Shown here: in pieces, positions 40,537 to 50,020 of the stretch | Layout: the number at the start of each line of letters is the position of its first letter | Numbering within the stretch: position 1 is the first letter of the stretch | Assembly (NCBI GenBank): GCA_014841835.1 | Contig: JACYUQ010000005.1 | Location: 62,001-126,000 of the forward strand | DNA: 64,000 nt | DNA from: Oxalobacteraceae sp. CFBP 13730 | GTDB taxonomy: Bacteria > Pseudomonadota > Gammaproteobacteria > Burkholderiales > Burkholderiaceae_D | Reading direction: 5' to 3' | Made by a program: the position numbers and the translations under genes | The notes under the pieces: generated by a model | Told to the model about the DNA's origin: nothing | The model's input: the letters and a program-made list of their open reading frames with translations, nothing else | Database searches by the model: none

Positions 40537-42636
40537 ATGATGAGCTTGACGCAACCCGCATCCGATTCGTCCGCATCCACTCGCAGCGATGCCTTGTCGC
40601 TTGACCTGCTGCTGAGTAACCTGCCGGGCGCGGCGTATCGCTGTCGCAATGACAGCGAGTGGAGCATGGTGTTCATCAGTGACGGCATCGAAAAAGTGAC
40701 CGGCTACTCGGCCGCGGCGTTCACCACCCAGCCGGGCCTGTCGTTTGCCAGCATCATCCTGCCGGAAGACCGCGACCAGATGCATGCGGCAGTGGCGATC
40801 GCCCTGGCCCAGAACCAGCCCTTCCAGGTCACGTACCGGATCCGCACTGCTGACGGCCGCATCCGGTGGATCTGGGAACAAGGGGCCCTGAACCGGCAGG
40901 CCGGGATGCTCGAAGGGTTTCTGGCCGATTTCACACGGGTCAAGCATGCCGATCTCGTCATGCTCGAACAGGCGTCGTTCCTGCAGCAGGCGCGCGACGC
41001 GATCATTGCAATGGACATGACCTCGCGCATCAGCTACTGGAACCATGGCGCCGAGCGCCTGTACGGCTGGCGCGCGCAAGAGGCGATGGGCAAGCGCTTT
41101 TGCGAGCTGCTGTGCGACGAACAGGCACACTACGAAACCGCCTTTGCACACACGCTGGCCGATGGCGAATGGTCGGGCGAACTGGCCCACGTGCGGCGCG
41201 ATGGCTCGAAGGTCGACACCGACACCCGCTGGACCTTGCTGGCGCCCGATGCCGTGCCGGGCGCATGCCAGAAGATCCTGGTGATTGGCACCGATATCAG
41301 CGAGCGCAAATCCAGCGAAGCGAAGATCTTCCGGCTGGCCTTCTTCGACCACCTCACCGACCTGCCCAACCGCGCCAACCTGCTCGACCAGCTGCGCCGC
41401 GCGCTGGTCGGCAGCGCCCGCAGCGGCAAATGCGGTGCGCTGATGTTCTGCGACCTCGATAACTTCAAGTACCTCAACGACAGCCAGGGGCACGCCGCCG
41501 GCGACCTGCTGCTGCAGGCCGTGGCGCGTCGCCTCGAAGGCTGCGTGCGCGAAACCGACATGGTGGCGCGCCTGGGCGGCGACGAGTTCGTGGTGCTGAT
41601 CCGGCCCATCGACGAGTCGCGCGCGGTGGCCGCGGCGCAGGCCGAGACTGTCGCCAAAAAGGTGGTGGCGGCGCTGGCGGCCCCGTTCCAGCTGGGCGAA
41701 CTGCATTACACGCTGTCGGTCAGTGTCGGCGTAGTCACGCTGTGCGGCCTGCAAGACACGGTGGAATCGACCCTGCGTCAGGCCGATGCCGCGATGTACC
41801 AGGCAAAGGCCGCCGGGCGCAACACGTTTCGCTTTCACGACCCGGCCGCGCAGGCCGCATGGCTTGCGCGCGCCGAACTCGAGAGCGGCTTGCGCCGCGC
41901 GCTGCAGCGCCAGGAATTCATGCTGCACTACCAGCCGCAACTCGACCGCTCGGGGCGTGTGATCGGCGCCGAGGCGCTGCTGCGCTGGCGCCAGCCCGAT
42001 GGCAAAGTCCTGCTGCCGGCCGACTTCATCCGCATCGCCGAAGAAAGCGGCCTCATCATCGAGATCGGGGCCTGGGTCATGCGCACCGCCTGCCGCGAGC
42101 TGGCGCGCTGGCAGCGCCATCCCGATACCGCCGGCCTGACGCTGTCGGTCAACGTCAGCGCGCGCCAGTTCACCGAACCGGATTTCGTCGCGCTGCTGGA
42201 GGCCATTTTTGCCGAAACCGGCGTGCAGCCGTCAGGGCTCAGGCTCGAGCTGACCGAAAGCCTGGTGGTGACCGATTTCACGCTGGCCGCGCAGACGATG
42301 GGCGCACTCAAACGGCAGGGTCTCTCGTTTTCGCTGGACGACTTCGGCACCGGTTACTCGTCGCTGGCCTACCTGCGCAAACTACCGCTGGATCAGCTCA
42401 AGATCGACCGCTCGTTCATGCGCGACGTGCTCACCGACCAGAACGACGCCTCGATCGTGCGCTCGATCATCGCGCTGGGCGAGAGCCTGGGGCTGGAAGT
42501 CATGGCAGAAGGCGTCGAAACAGCGGGCCAGCGCCAGTTCCTGGCCGATGCGGGATGCCACCTCTACCAGGGCTTCCTGTACCAGCAGGCCGTGAGTGGC
42601 GAGACATTCACGCAGTACGTGACAGGCGCGCATTAA
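40537..42636 (+). CDS. PAS-PAS-GGDEF-EAL cyclic-di-GMP signalling protein
   Basis: The 699-residue soluble protein has two PAS domains (about 20-135 and 140-260). A GGDEF domain follows with the active site GGDEF (RLGGDEFVVLI) preceded by an RxxD I-site (RETD), then an EAL domain with AEALLRWRQPDG and LDDFGTGYSSLAYLRKLP. Both catalytic motifs are intact. The first PAS is close to the second PAS of the MHYT kinase at 4373 (PGxxYRxxxDxEWxMxFISD), suggesting a shared origin. The ATG at 40537 has GCAGAGG upstream and was preferred to a TTG at 40474. Confidence 0.92.
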   Translation: MMSLTQPASDSSASTRSDALSLDLLLSNLPGAAYRCRNDSEWSMVFISDGIEKVTGYSAAAFTTQPGLSFASIILPEDRDQMHAAVAIALAQNQPFQVTYRIRTADGRIRWIWEQGALNRQAGMLEGFLADFTRVKHADLVMLEQASFLQQARDAIIAMDMTSRISYWNHGAERLYGWRAQEAMGKRFCELLCDEQAHYETAFAHTLADGEWSGELAHVRRDGSKVDTDTRWTLLAPDAVPGACQKILVIGTDISERKSSEAKIFRLAFFDHLTDLPNRANLLDQLRRALVGSARSGKCGALMFCDLDNFKYLNDSQGHAAGDLLLQAVARRLEGCVRETDMVARLGGDEFVVLIRPIDESRAVAAAQAETVAKKVVAALAAPFQLGELHYTLSVSVGVVTLCGLQDTVESTLRQADAAMYQAKAAGRNTFRFHDPAAQAAWLARAELESGLRRALQRQEFMLHYQPQLDRSGRVIGAEALLRWRQPDGKVLLPADFIRIAEESGLIIEIGAWVMRTACRELARWQRHPDTAGLTLSVNVSARQFTEPDFVALLEAIFAETGVQPSGLRLELTESLVVTDFTLAAQTMGALKRQGLSFSLDDFGTGYSSLAYLRKLPLDQLKIDRSFMRDVLTDQNDASIVRSIIALGESLGLEVMAEGVETAGQRQFLADAGCHLYQGFLYQQAVSGETFTQYVTGAH

Positions 42637-42637
42637 A

Positions 42638-42665
42638 AAAAAAGCCCGCACGCGGCGGGCTTTCA
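42638..42665. terminator. Bidirectional terminator between PAS-GGDEF-EAL and OmpW genes
   Basis: AGCCCGC and GCGGGCT pair (42643-42661) around ACGCG. On the minus strand the stem is followed by a run of T (the A-run 42635-42643 on plus), which fits a terminator for the OmpW gene. On the plus strand it is followed only by TTCAT. Confidence 0.8.
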
Positions 42666-42685
42666 TCAACCGGCTTGTGCCGTGC

Positions 42686-43369
42686 TTAAAACTTGTAACC
42701 CACCGCCAGCACGATCGCCACCGGATCCAGTTTCATGAACTGGGTCTGGCCGGTCGAGAAATGCACGTCGGTGCGCAGGCGCGTCTTGATGACCGTCGCG
42801 TCGGCGAACCAGCGCTCGTCGAAGTTCATCGCGATACCGACTTGCGCGCTGTAGGTCAGCTTGTTGTCGATCTTGAAGGTGGTCGGCACACCGCTACCCG
42901 GATTGGTGATCGAGGTCAGCTTGCCATTACCGCGTTCCTTCATGAAGTACGCGTAGGTCGGGCCCACACCGATGAACGGACGGAAGGCCGCGGTCGGCGC
43001 GAAGAAACGGTACTGGAAGAACGCGGTCGGCGGCAGCGCCTCGACCGTGCCTACCGAACCGACGCCAGTGATTGCGCCCGCGCCGTAGATCTGGTGCTTG
43101 TACGGCGTGCCGAGGGCGCCCTCGACCGACAGGTTGTCGGTGAAGCTGTACGACAGGATGACCACTGGCTGCATGTCGTTGCCGACGTCGGCCTTGGTGC
43201 CTGGCAGTGCCGGCGCGCTGATGTCGCCGCTTTCGACTTTGGGCATCAGGCGGTTGAAACCGACCTTGGCGGTGATCTGGCCGGCCGATTGGGCCGATGC
43301 GCCGGTGGCGAACGCCAGTGCGGCAGCGACACCCGCAACCTTGGCGATACTGCTAAAACGAACTTTCAT
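42686..43369 (-). CDS. ompW: OmpW-family outer-membrane beta-barrel protein
   Basis: The 227-residue protein has a signal peptide (1-26, ending ASAQ), then the OmpW pattern: KVGFNRLMPK, LSYSFTDNLSVEGALGTPYKH, LPPTAFFQYRF, FRPFIGVGPTYAYF, GIAMNFDERWFADATV and the terminal aromatic VGYKF that targets outer-membrane insertion. It forms a small hydrophobic-channel barrel. It lies 69 nt after the GDSL lipase gene on the same strand. Confidence 0.94.
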   Translation of the reverse strand: MKVRFSSIAKVAGVAAALAFATGASAQSAGQITAKVGFNRLMPKVESGDISAPALPGTKADVGNDMQPVVILSYSFTDNLSVEGALGTPYKHQIYGAGAITGVGSVGTVEALPPTAFFQYRFFAPTAAFRPFIGVGPTYAYFMKERGNGKLTSITNPGSGVPTTFKIDNKLTYSAQVGIAMNFDERWFADATVIKTRLRTDVHFSTGQTQFMKLDPVAIVLAVGYKF

Positions 43370-43438
43370 GACTTCTCCTGATAGATGTGTGAGGGCCCGC
43401 CGCCAGGGCAGGCCCGCCGCTCGTTGCTGAGAACCTGC

Positions 43439-44800
43439 TTACAGCCAGCCCTTGATAGCCATGTCCTTGAAGACGTAGCGGGCGATAAGGTCGTTCTCGA
43501 ACGGGGTCGGATGGATCCCGTCGGCGAACATGTAGCGGCTCACATCACCTGCCACCGTGTTGTTGGCGGTGCAGATCAGCGAGGTCCCACCCAGCGCGTT
43601 GTTGGCGCACGCCGGGGTGCTGGTGTTGGTCAGGCCATACGGGCCAGGATTTTTCACCTGGTCGTTGCTGACCGAGTACAGATCGGAATACAGCACGCGC
43701 GCATCGTCGGCGCCCAGGCCGGCCTTGAGCTGCGTGTTGAAAGCATTGACCATCGCGGCAACCAGCGACTGGATCGCAGCCGGACGCGATTTCGCGGTCG
43801 GCGTGCTGGCCACGTCAGGCAGGTTGGCAACGATCACGTACTTCGCGCCCTTGGCCAGCAGTTCGGTTTTGACCAGACCAGCCATCTGCGCACCGGCGGT
43901 ACCCAGCGCCGTCACCATCGCCGTAGCGTTGGCAGTAGCGTAAGCGCCGGCGGCGGTGTTGCCAGCAGCGGTGCCGTCCGCTTGCGCGGCGGTCACGAGC
44001 GGACCATACACTGCGATTGAACCAACAGCCGAATTGCCCGGCTGGGTAGCGGCAGCGCGCACGGCGGCAGCGACCAGCGTTGCATCGGTCTTGCCTGGAC
44101 GGGCATTCTCGGTAGCGATCGCGGCCAGGATTGCCTGGGTAGCCGTTTGCGGGTTGGTGGCGGTGGCGCCGAGGCGGGTGGCCAGAGCGACGGCGAAGGC
44201 TTGCGCGCCGGCGGCGGTGCCGGCGTTGGTCACGGCTGCCAGTTGCATCAGCACGTCATTGCCGCCCGACAGGACGGTCACGAGCTCGGTGCCGGTGAAC
44301 TTGTTGCCAGACCGGGCCAGGTGGTTGGCGATCTGGGTGACCATCGGGGTGGTCATTTCGCCAATCGGCGAGCCGGTCGCGGCATTGCCCGGGCCGATCG
44401 GATTGATCACGCGCGAGCCGCCCTGGGCGTAGTTGAAGCAGTTCGGATTGTTGACAATTGGAACCGAGAAGCCAAGCGATGCGTCACCTTGCAGGCCGGT
44501 CTGGGCAGCGCATGGCGTCGGCAGCTTGAGCTGGGCAGCCATGAAGTCGAGCCAGATCTTGCCGTTCAGGTCTTCGCTCTTGGCGGTGCTGTCACCATTG
44601 ATGGTGAACTTGCCGCCGCCAGCCGCCGCCACGGCGCCGACACGGTAGGTGCCGACGTCCGACAGGCTGTCGCCGAACGAGACCTGCTTGGTGAACGTGA
44701 CCTTGGTCGCCTGGTCGCCGCCCGCCGGGCTCGTGCCGCCGCCGCACGCGGACAGCAACGCTGCCGTCAGCACGGCCAGCGCAAAATTGGTTTGACGCAT
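43439..44800 (-). CDS. SGNH/GDSL-family lipase or esterase lipoprotein
   Basis: The 453-residue protein has a lipobox LLSAC (Cys19) and GGG. The SGNH blocks are VSFGDSLSDVG (catalytic Ser, about 44), YAQGGSR, VLSGGNDVLM and the C-terminal DGIHPTPFE with the catalytic Asp and His. An Ala/Thr-rich segment at about 185-300 is longer than I expect for the family and may be an insertion. It is likely an envelope-anchored esterase. The C-terminal barrel of autotransporter-type GDSL esterases is absent. Confidence 0.88.
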   Translation of the reverse strand: MRQTNFALAVLTAALLSACGGGTSPAGGDQATKVTFTKQVSFGDSLSDVGTYRVGAVAAAGGGKFTINGDSTAKSEDLNGKIWLDFMAAQLKLPTPCAAQTGLQGDASLGFSVPIVNNPNCFNYAQGGSRVINPIGPGNAATGSPIGEMTTPMVTQIANHLARSGNKFTGTELVTVLSGGNDVLMQLAAVTNAGTAAGAQAFAVALATRLGATATNPQTATQAILAAIATENARPGKTDATLVAAAVRAAATQPGNSAVGSIAVYGPLVTAAQADGTAAGNTAAGAYATANATAMVTALGTAGAQMAGLVKTELLAKGAKYVIVANLPDVASTPTAKSRPAAIQSLVAAMVNAFNTQLKAGLGADDARVLYSDLYSVSNDQVKNPGPYGLTNTSTPACANNALGGTSLICTANNTVAGDVSRYMFADGIHPTPFENDLIARYVFKDMAIKGWL

Positions 44801-45060
44801 TGTGTCTCCTGAGTTTAATTTTTTCTAAACGAACGCTCGTGCTATTCGCCGCTTCATTACTATGCCAGCGTTCATTACCCATGTATAGCAAAATCCATTG
44901 CTTCAATGGTTGTTGCAATTCGTACCTATCAGATGCGATGGGTCTGGCTGTTGGGGTCGGATTATAACCAGCCTTTACTCGGCAGAAAGTGGGGAATTTG
45001 TAACGGCGACTGGTACTACGCGGGGCACTGATGCCCCGTCAATCGATCCGGTGATGTAAA

Positions 45061-46092
45061 TCAAACGTTTGGTTGAACGTTGAGCAAACCGTGGACGATG
45101 CCCGTCGATCCATGCGCAGCGCGGCGCAGGCGATCGTTGACGCCCAGCCACTCGCCCTGCTGCGGCGGTGACTCGACCAGGATGACGTCGGCGCCCTGCC
45201 CGTCCATCGCGCGCAGCGCGGCGTACAGCGCGTGGGCGAAGCCCGCTGGCTGCGGGGGCAGGCGCTGCGCGGCGTGGGTTGCCGGCATCGTGCTGACGTG
45301 GATCAGCGCAACCTTGCGGCCAGCCGCGTGCAGCTGGTCGAGCGTTGCGAGCAGCACGGCGCGCTCCTGCATCGCGACCGGCGTGTGCGGCGCGTAATGC
45401 GATTCGAGCGTGCCCGAGGCGCGCGGCGCCGCTGCATCGGCTACGCGCGGCAGGCGGTCGATCACGGCGGCAATTGCCTCGGCGCTGATGTGGCCTGGCC
45501 GCAACAGTACCGGGCCCAGCGTGGCCAGACGCGACAGGTCGACGATGGTCGATTCAATGCCGACCTGCGATGGGCCGCCATCGAGCACCATCGCCACCGT
45601 GTCGTCCAGTTCGAATTCATCGACGACGTGATCGGCCAGCGTCGGGCTGACGTGGCCGAACTTGTTGGCCGACGGCGCGGCGATACCGCCCCTGCCGCCC
45701 TTGAACGCGCGCAGCAGCGCCAGCGCCACCGGGTGCGCCGGGCAGCGCAGCCCGACCGTGTCCTGGCCGCCACTGACAGCATCGGGAATGTTCGGTGCGC
45801 GTTTCAGGATCATCGTCAGCGGGCCCGGCCAGAAGGCCGCGGCCAGCGCGGCGGCCTCGGGCGGGATGTCGCAGGCCCAGTAATCGAGCGGGGCTTCCGG
45901 CGCCAGGTGCACGATCACGGGATGGTCTTGCGGCCGGCCCTTGGCCGCGTAGATGGCGGCCACCGCAGCCGGGTTTTCGGCGTCGGCGCCCAGGCCGTAC
46001 ACGGTCTCGGTCGGAAACGCGACCAGCTCGCCCGCTTCGAGCAGGCGGGCGGCGGTGTCGATGACCGACTGGTCGATCTGCAGGTCGGTCAT
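45061..46092 (-). CDS. Threonylcarbamoyl-AMP synthase (Sua5/YrdC)
   Basis: The 343-residue protein makes the threonylcarbamoyl-AMP used for t6A37 of tRNA. The YrdC domain has PTETVYGLGADAENPAA, KGRPQDHPVIVHL, FWPGPLTMIL, VGLRCPAHP and APSANKFGHVSPT. The extra C-terminal part (from about 215, ASGTLESHYAPHTPV) is the Sua5 domain, so this is the long Sua5 form. It ends the glycolysis-purine gene series, 2 nt after purK. Confidence 0.94.
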   Translation of the reverse strand: MTDLQIDQSVIDTAARLLEAGELVAFPTETVYGLGADAENPAAVAAIYAAKGRPQDHPVIVHLAPEAPLDYWACDIPPEAAALAAAFWPGPLTMILKRAPNIPDAVSGGQDTVGLRCPAHPVALALLRAFKGGRGGIAAPSANKFGHVSPTLADHVVDEFELDDTVAMVLDGGPSQVGIESTIVDLSRLATLGPVLLRPGHISAEAIAAVIDRLPRVADAAAPRASGTLESHYAPHTPVAMQERAVLLATLDQLHAAGRKVALIHVSTMPATHAAQRLPPQPAGFAHALYAALRAMDGQGADVILVESPPQQGEWLGVNDRLRRAAHGSTGIVHGLLNVQPNV

Positions 46093-46094
46093 GG

Positions 46095-47294
46095 TTACGC
46101 GTCGATGCCGAGGATGGCGCAGGCGGCGCGCAGACTGGCCTGCGCTTCGCCGAGGGTCGGCGCAACAAAGGTCACGTGGCCCATCTTGCGGGCGCGGCGC
46201 GGGTCGTCCTTGCCGTACAGGTGCAGGTTGGCGCCTGGCAGAGCCAGCACGCGGTCCCAGGCCGGTTCGCGCGTGTTGTCAGTGTCACCGTCAAACCAGA
46301 CGTCGCCCAGGATGTTGAGCATGACGCTCGGCGAATGCTGGCGCACGTCGCCCAACGGCAGGCGCGCCATTGCGCGCACCTGCTGCGCGAACTGGCTGGT
46401 GATGCAGGCGTCAATCGTGTAGTGACCGCTGTTGTGCGGACGCGGCGCCATTTCGTTGACGACCAGCGTGCCGTCGTCGAGCACGAAGAACTCGATGCAC
46501 AGCACGCCCACATAACCCAGCTGGTCGACGATGGCGCGCGCCGCATCCTGGGCCTGGCGCGCGCATTCGGGCGATACGTTCGGGCCCGGCACGGTGGTGG
46601 TAAACAGAATGCCGTCGCGATGCACGTTTTCGGCGATCGGGTAGACGACCGAGGCACCGTCATGGCCACGCGCGGTCAGCACCGATACTTCATACGCCAG
46701 CGGCAGCATCTTTTCGAGCATGCAGGTCACGCCGGCCATGTCGTCAAACGCCGCGCGCACATCGTCACGCGTGCGCACGCGCACCTGGCCCTTGCCGTCG
46801 TACCCCATGCGCACGGTTTTCAGGATGCCCGGCAGCAGGTCGTCACCGATGGCGTCGATGTCGGCGTGCGAGGCGATCGTCTTGTGCGGCGCCGGCATCA
46901 CCTTCGACGTAGGCGCGCACTCGACAAAGAAACGCTTTTCGGCGATGCGGTCCTGCGCGATCGACACGCACGATGCGCCCGGTGCGACAAAGCTGCCTTC
47001 GGCCAGCAGTTGCAGGCTGTCGGCCGGCACGTTCTCGAACTCGGTCGTCACGGCGGCGCACAGCGCGCGCAGTTCGGCCAGCGCCGCAGCATCGTCGTAG
47101 TTGCCTTCGATGGTGCGATCGGCAACCTGCCCGGCCGGGCAAGCGGCGCTCGGCTCGAGCACGGCGACCTGATAGCCCATGCTTTGCGCGGCGTGCGCGA
47201 ACATGCGGCCAAGCTGGCCGCCGCCCATCACGCCGAGCCAGGTGGACGGATCGGCCGATGGAAGAATTGGAGAAGTCTGCTGCGCTTGGGTCAT
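46095..47294 (-). CDS. purK: N5-carboxyaminoimidazole ribonucleotide synthase (PurK)
   Basis: The 399-residue ATP-grasp enzyme carboxylates AIR to N5-CAIR in purine synthesis. GVMGGGQLGRMFAHAAQSMG forms the N-terminal loop; DRIAEKRFF, TVRMGYDGKGQ and the ATP-grasp metal site VNEMAPRPHNSGHYTIDA follow. It is 4 nt after purE and just before sua5 on the same strand. Confidence 0.96.
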   Translation of the reverse strand: MTQAQQTSPILPSADPSTWLGVMGGGQLGRMFAHAAQSMGYQVAVLEPSAACPAGQVADRTIEGNYDDAAALAELRALCAAVTTEFENVPADSLQLLAEGSFVAPGASCVSIAQDRIAEKRFFVECAPTSKVMPAPHKTIASHADIDAIGDDLLPGILKTVRMGYDGKGQVRVRTRDDVRAAFDDMAGVTCMLEKMLPLAYEVSVLTARGHDGASVVYPIAENVHRDGILFTTTVPGPNVSPECARQAQDAARAIVDQLGYVGVLCIEFFVLDDGTLVVNEMAPRPHNSGHYTIDACITSQFAQQVRAMARLPLGDVRQHSPSVMLNILGDVWFDGDTDNTREPAWDRVLALPGANLHLYGKDDPRRARKMGHVTFVAPTLGEAQASLRAACAILGIDA

Positions 47295-47298
47295 CGGA

Positions 47299-47796
47299 TC
47301 AAACAGGTAAGGTCATGGCCTGGGCGGCGGCGGTCTGGTCGCGGCGGAACTGCTCCAGCTTGTCGGCCAGCGCCTCGTCATTGGCAGCGAGGATCGCGAC
47401 TGCGGTCAGGGCCGCGTTGGCGGCGCCCGCTTCACCGATGGCGAACGTCGCCACCGGTACGCCTTTGGGCATCTGCACGATCGACAGCAGCGAGTCTTCG
47501 CCACGCAGGTACTTCGACGGCACGGGCACGCCCAGCACCGGCACGATGGTCTTGGCGGCCACCATGCCAGGCAGGTGCGCCGCGCCGCCGGCACCGGCGA
47601 TGATCGCGCGCAGGCCGCGCGCGCGGGCCGTTTCGGCGTAAGTGAACATTTCGTCCGGCATGCGGTGGGCCGAAATCACCGACGCTTCGAACGGCACGCC
47701 GAACTGCTTCAGGATCGCGACCGCGTTCTGCATCACGTCCCAGTCGGACGATGAGCCCATGATGACGCCGACGAGCGGCTTGGATTGCTCGGTCAT
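47299..47796 (-). CDS. purE: N5-carboxyaminoimidazole ribonucleotide mutase (PurE)
   Basis: The 165-residue class I PurE interconverts N5-CAIR and CAIR. GVIMGSSSDWDVMQNAVAIL and SAHRMPDEMFTYAETA hold the conserved Ser-Asp and His, followed by IAGAGGAAHLPGMVA and the GAANAALTAVAIL end. It lies 3 nt after purC and 4 nt before purK, a compact operon. Confidence 0.97.
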   Translation of the reverse strand: MTEQSKPLVGVIMGSSSDWDVMQNAVAILKQFGVPFEASVISAHRMPDEMFTYAETARARGLRAIIAGAGGAAHLPGMVAAKTIVPVLGVPVPSKYLRGEDSLLSIVQMPKGVPVATFAIGEAGAANAALTAVAILAANDEALADKLEQFRRDQTAAAQAMTLPV

Positions 47797-47799
47797 TGC

Positions 47800-48696
47800 T
47801 TATGCCTTCAGCTTTTCGCCGGTCAGGCGTTCGATGGCCTCGAAATACTTGGCCTGGGTTTTGTCGATGACGTCTTGCGGCAGACTTGGCGCTGGTGCGG
47901 TCTTAGGCCACTCGGTCAGGGTTTCCAGATAGTCGCGCACGAACTGCTTGTCGAACGATGGCGGCGACATGCCCGGCGCGTACGAGTCGGCTGGCCAGAA
48001 GCGCGACGAATCGGCGGTCAGCACTTCGTCCATCAGGTGCAGCACGTTGTTGTCGTCCAGGCCGAATTCGAACTTGGTGTCGGCGATGATGATGCCGCGC
48101 GTGGCCGCGTATTCGGCGGCGGCGGTGTAGAGCTTGATGCTGATGTCGCGCATCTTGGCGGCCAGTTCGGCGCCGATTTTTTCTTCCATCTGGGCGAACG
48201 AGATGTTTTCGTCGTGCTCGCCCAGGTCGGCCTTGGCGGCCGGCGTGAAGATCGGCTCCGGCAGCTTTTCAGCCTGCTGAAGACCGGCTGGCAGCGAAAT
48301 GCCGCAGATGGCGCCGCTTTGCTGATAATCCTTCCAGCCCGAACCGATGATGTAGCCGCGCACGACGGCTTCGACCATGATCGGTTTCAGGCGCTTGGCC
48401 ACGACCGCGCGGCCGGTCACCTGCTCGACCTCGTTCGGCGCGACCACGCTTTCCGGCGCAACGCCGGTCAGGTGGTTCGGCACGATGTGACCGAGCTTCT
48501 CGAACCAGAAATCGCTCATCTGGTTCAGTACCTTGCCCTTGCCGGGAATCGGCTCGTTCATGACCACGTCGAAGGCCGACAGGCGGTCGGTGGTGACGAT
48601 CAGGATCTTGTCGTCGCCAACGGCGTAGTTATCGCGCACCTTGCCGTGACCGAGCAGTGGCAGGGACTGAATGGAGGATTGGTAGAGGCTGTTCAT
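47800..48696 (-). CDS. purC: Phosphoribosylaminoimidazole-succinocarboxamide synthase (PurC)
   Basis: The 298-residue SAICAR synthase has GKVRDNYAVGDDKILIVTTD, DRLSAFDVVMNEPIPGKG, VEAVVRGYIIGSGWKDY and IIADTKFEFG, then the Asp-rich DEVLTADSSRFW. The ATG at 48696 (MNSLYQSSIQSL) was chosen over 48771 because it matches the family start. It is the first gene of purC-purE-purK-sua5, with 149 nt separating it from fba. Confidence 0.95.
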   Translation of the reverse strand: MNSLYQSSIQSLPLLGHGKVRDNYAVGDDKILIVTTDRLSAFDVVMNEPIPGKGKVLNQMSDFWFEKLGHIVPNHLTGVAPESVVAPNEVEQVTGRAVVAKRLKPIMVEAVVRGYIIGSGWKDYQQSGAICGISLPAGLQQAEKLPEPIFTPAAKADLGEHDENISFAQMEEKIGAELAAKMRDISIKLYTAAAEYAATRGIIIADTKFEFGLDDNNVLHLMDEVLTADSSRFWPADSYAPGMSPPSFDKQFVRDYLETLTEWPKTAPAPSLPQDVIDKTQAKYFEAIERLTGEKLKA

Positions 48697-48815
48697 AGAT
48701 GGGGTATCAGGAAAGCGGAACCGGCGGAACGGGCCGCCGGTTGTGAAAGTCAGGCGGTAAAGCCTGGTCAATGCGATATTTTACGTCAATTTGCGACGCG
48801 GGCGATCGAACCCGG

Positions 48816-48838
48816 GGGTGGCGGCGTTGCCACCACCC
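48816..48838 (-). terminator. Hairpin after fba
   Basis: GGGTGGCGGC and GCCACCACCC pair (one mismatch) around GTT, starting 8 nt past the fba stop on the minus strand. There is no clear T-run, so it may only partly separate fba from purC. Confidence 0.45.
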
Positions 48839-48845
48839 GTGCGGT

Positions 48846-49910
48846 TTATTGAACGATCTGTGACAGCTCGCCCGCCTTGTAGCGCTCGGCCATCTTGTCC
48901 AGCGGGATCGGCTTGATCTTGTCGGCCTGGCCTTCGCAGCCGAACGACAGGAAACGCGCCTTGCACACGTCCATTGCCGCTTCGCGCGCCGGCTTCAGGT
49001 AGTCGCGTGGATCGAACTTCGACGGATTCTGGAACATGTACTTGCGAATCGCGGCCGTCATCGCCAGGCGAATGTCGGTGTCAATGTTGATCTTGCGAAC
49101 ACCGTGCTTGATGCCTTCTTGAATCTCTTCGACCGGCACGCCGTACGTTTCTTTCATGTCACCGCCGAATTCGCGGATGATCGCCAGCAGCTCTTGCGGC
49201 ACCGACGACGAACCGTGCATCACCAGGTGGGTGTTCGGGATGCGCGCGTGAATCTCTTTGATGCGGTCGATTGCCAGGATGTCGCCGGTTGGCTTGCGCG
49301 TGAACTTGTACGCGCCGTGCGAGGTACCGATGGCGATGGCCAGGGCGTCGCACTGGGTGCGCTTGACAAAGTCGGCAGCCTGGTCGACGTCGGTCAGCAG
49401 CTGCTCGCGGGTCATGGCGCCGTCGGCGCCGTGGCCGTCTTCCTTGTCGCCCATCATCGTTTCGAGCGAACCGAGCACGCCCAGTTCGGCTTCGACGGTC
49501 ACGCCGATCGAGTGTGCGAACTTGACGACTTCTTGCGAGACAGCGACGTTGTATTCATAGCTGGCGACGCTCTTGCCATCGGCCTCGAGCGAACCGTCCA
49601 TCATCACCGACGAGAAACCCGAACGGATCGCGGCCATGCAGACGGCCGGCGACTGGCCGTGATCCTGGTGCATGACGACCGGGATGTGCGGATAGGCTTC
49701 GACAGCAGCGTCGATCAGGTGACGCAGGAAGGCTTCGCCCGCGTACTTGCGCGCGCCGGCCGATGCCTGCATGATCACCGGGCTGTTGACAGCGTCGGCG
49801 GCAGCCATGATGGCCTGCACCTGTTCGAGGTTGTTGACGTTAAATGCCGGCAGGCCGTAGCCGTTTTCGGCGGCGTGGTCCAGCAACTGACGCAGTGATA
49901 CGAGTGCCAT
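48846..49910 (-). CDS. fba: Class II fructose-bisphosphate aldolase
   Basis: The 354-residue zinc aldolase (fructose-1,6-bisphosphate to DHAP plus glyceraldehyde-3-phosphate) shows PAFNVNNLEQ, VVMHQDHGQSP with zinc ligand His, VEAELGVLGSLE, GTSHGAYKF, LVMHGSSS and KINIDTDIR. The ATG at 49910 has GGAG upstream and gives the family start MALVSLRQLLDH. It lies 111 nt after pyk. Confidence 0.96.
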   Translation of the reverse strand: MALVSLRQLLDHAAENGYGLPAFNVNNLEQVQAIMAAADAVNSPVIMQASAGARKYAGEAFLRHLIDAAVEAYPHIPVVMHQDHGQSPAVCMAAIRSGFSSVMMDGSLEADGKSVASYEYNVAVSQEVVKFAHSIGVTVEAELGVLGSLETMMGDKEDGHGADGAMTREQLLTDVDQAADFVKRTQCDALAIAIGTSHGAYKFTRKPTGDILAIDRIKEIHARIPNTHLVMHGSSSVPQELLAIIREFGGDMKETYGVPVEEIQEGIKHGVRKINIDTDIRLAMTAAIRKYMFQNPSKFDPRDYLKPAREAAMDVCKARFLSFGCEGQADKIKPIPLDKMAERYKAGELSQIVQ

Positions 49911-50020
49911 GGTAGTACTCCAAAACAATAAAGAAACTTGTCGGGAAGCGGTGCGCGCCGAGCGCGGCATGCCGAACTACCGGCATGCCGTGAACGCATC
50001 AGGCGCGGCGCCCCATCCCG

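Noticed and set aside
48781..48815. tRNA-like T-loop on the minus strand (GGGTTCGATCGCCCG) after the fba hairpin
   Set aside because: No acceptor stem, anticodon arm or CCA end can be built around it; it is chance similarity.
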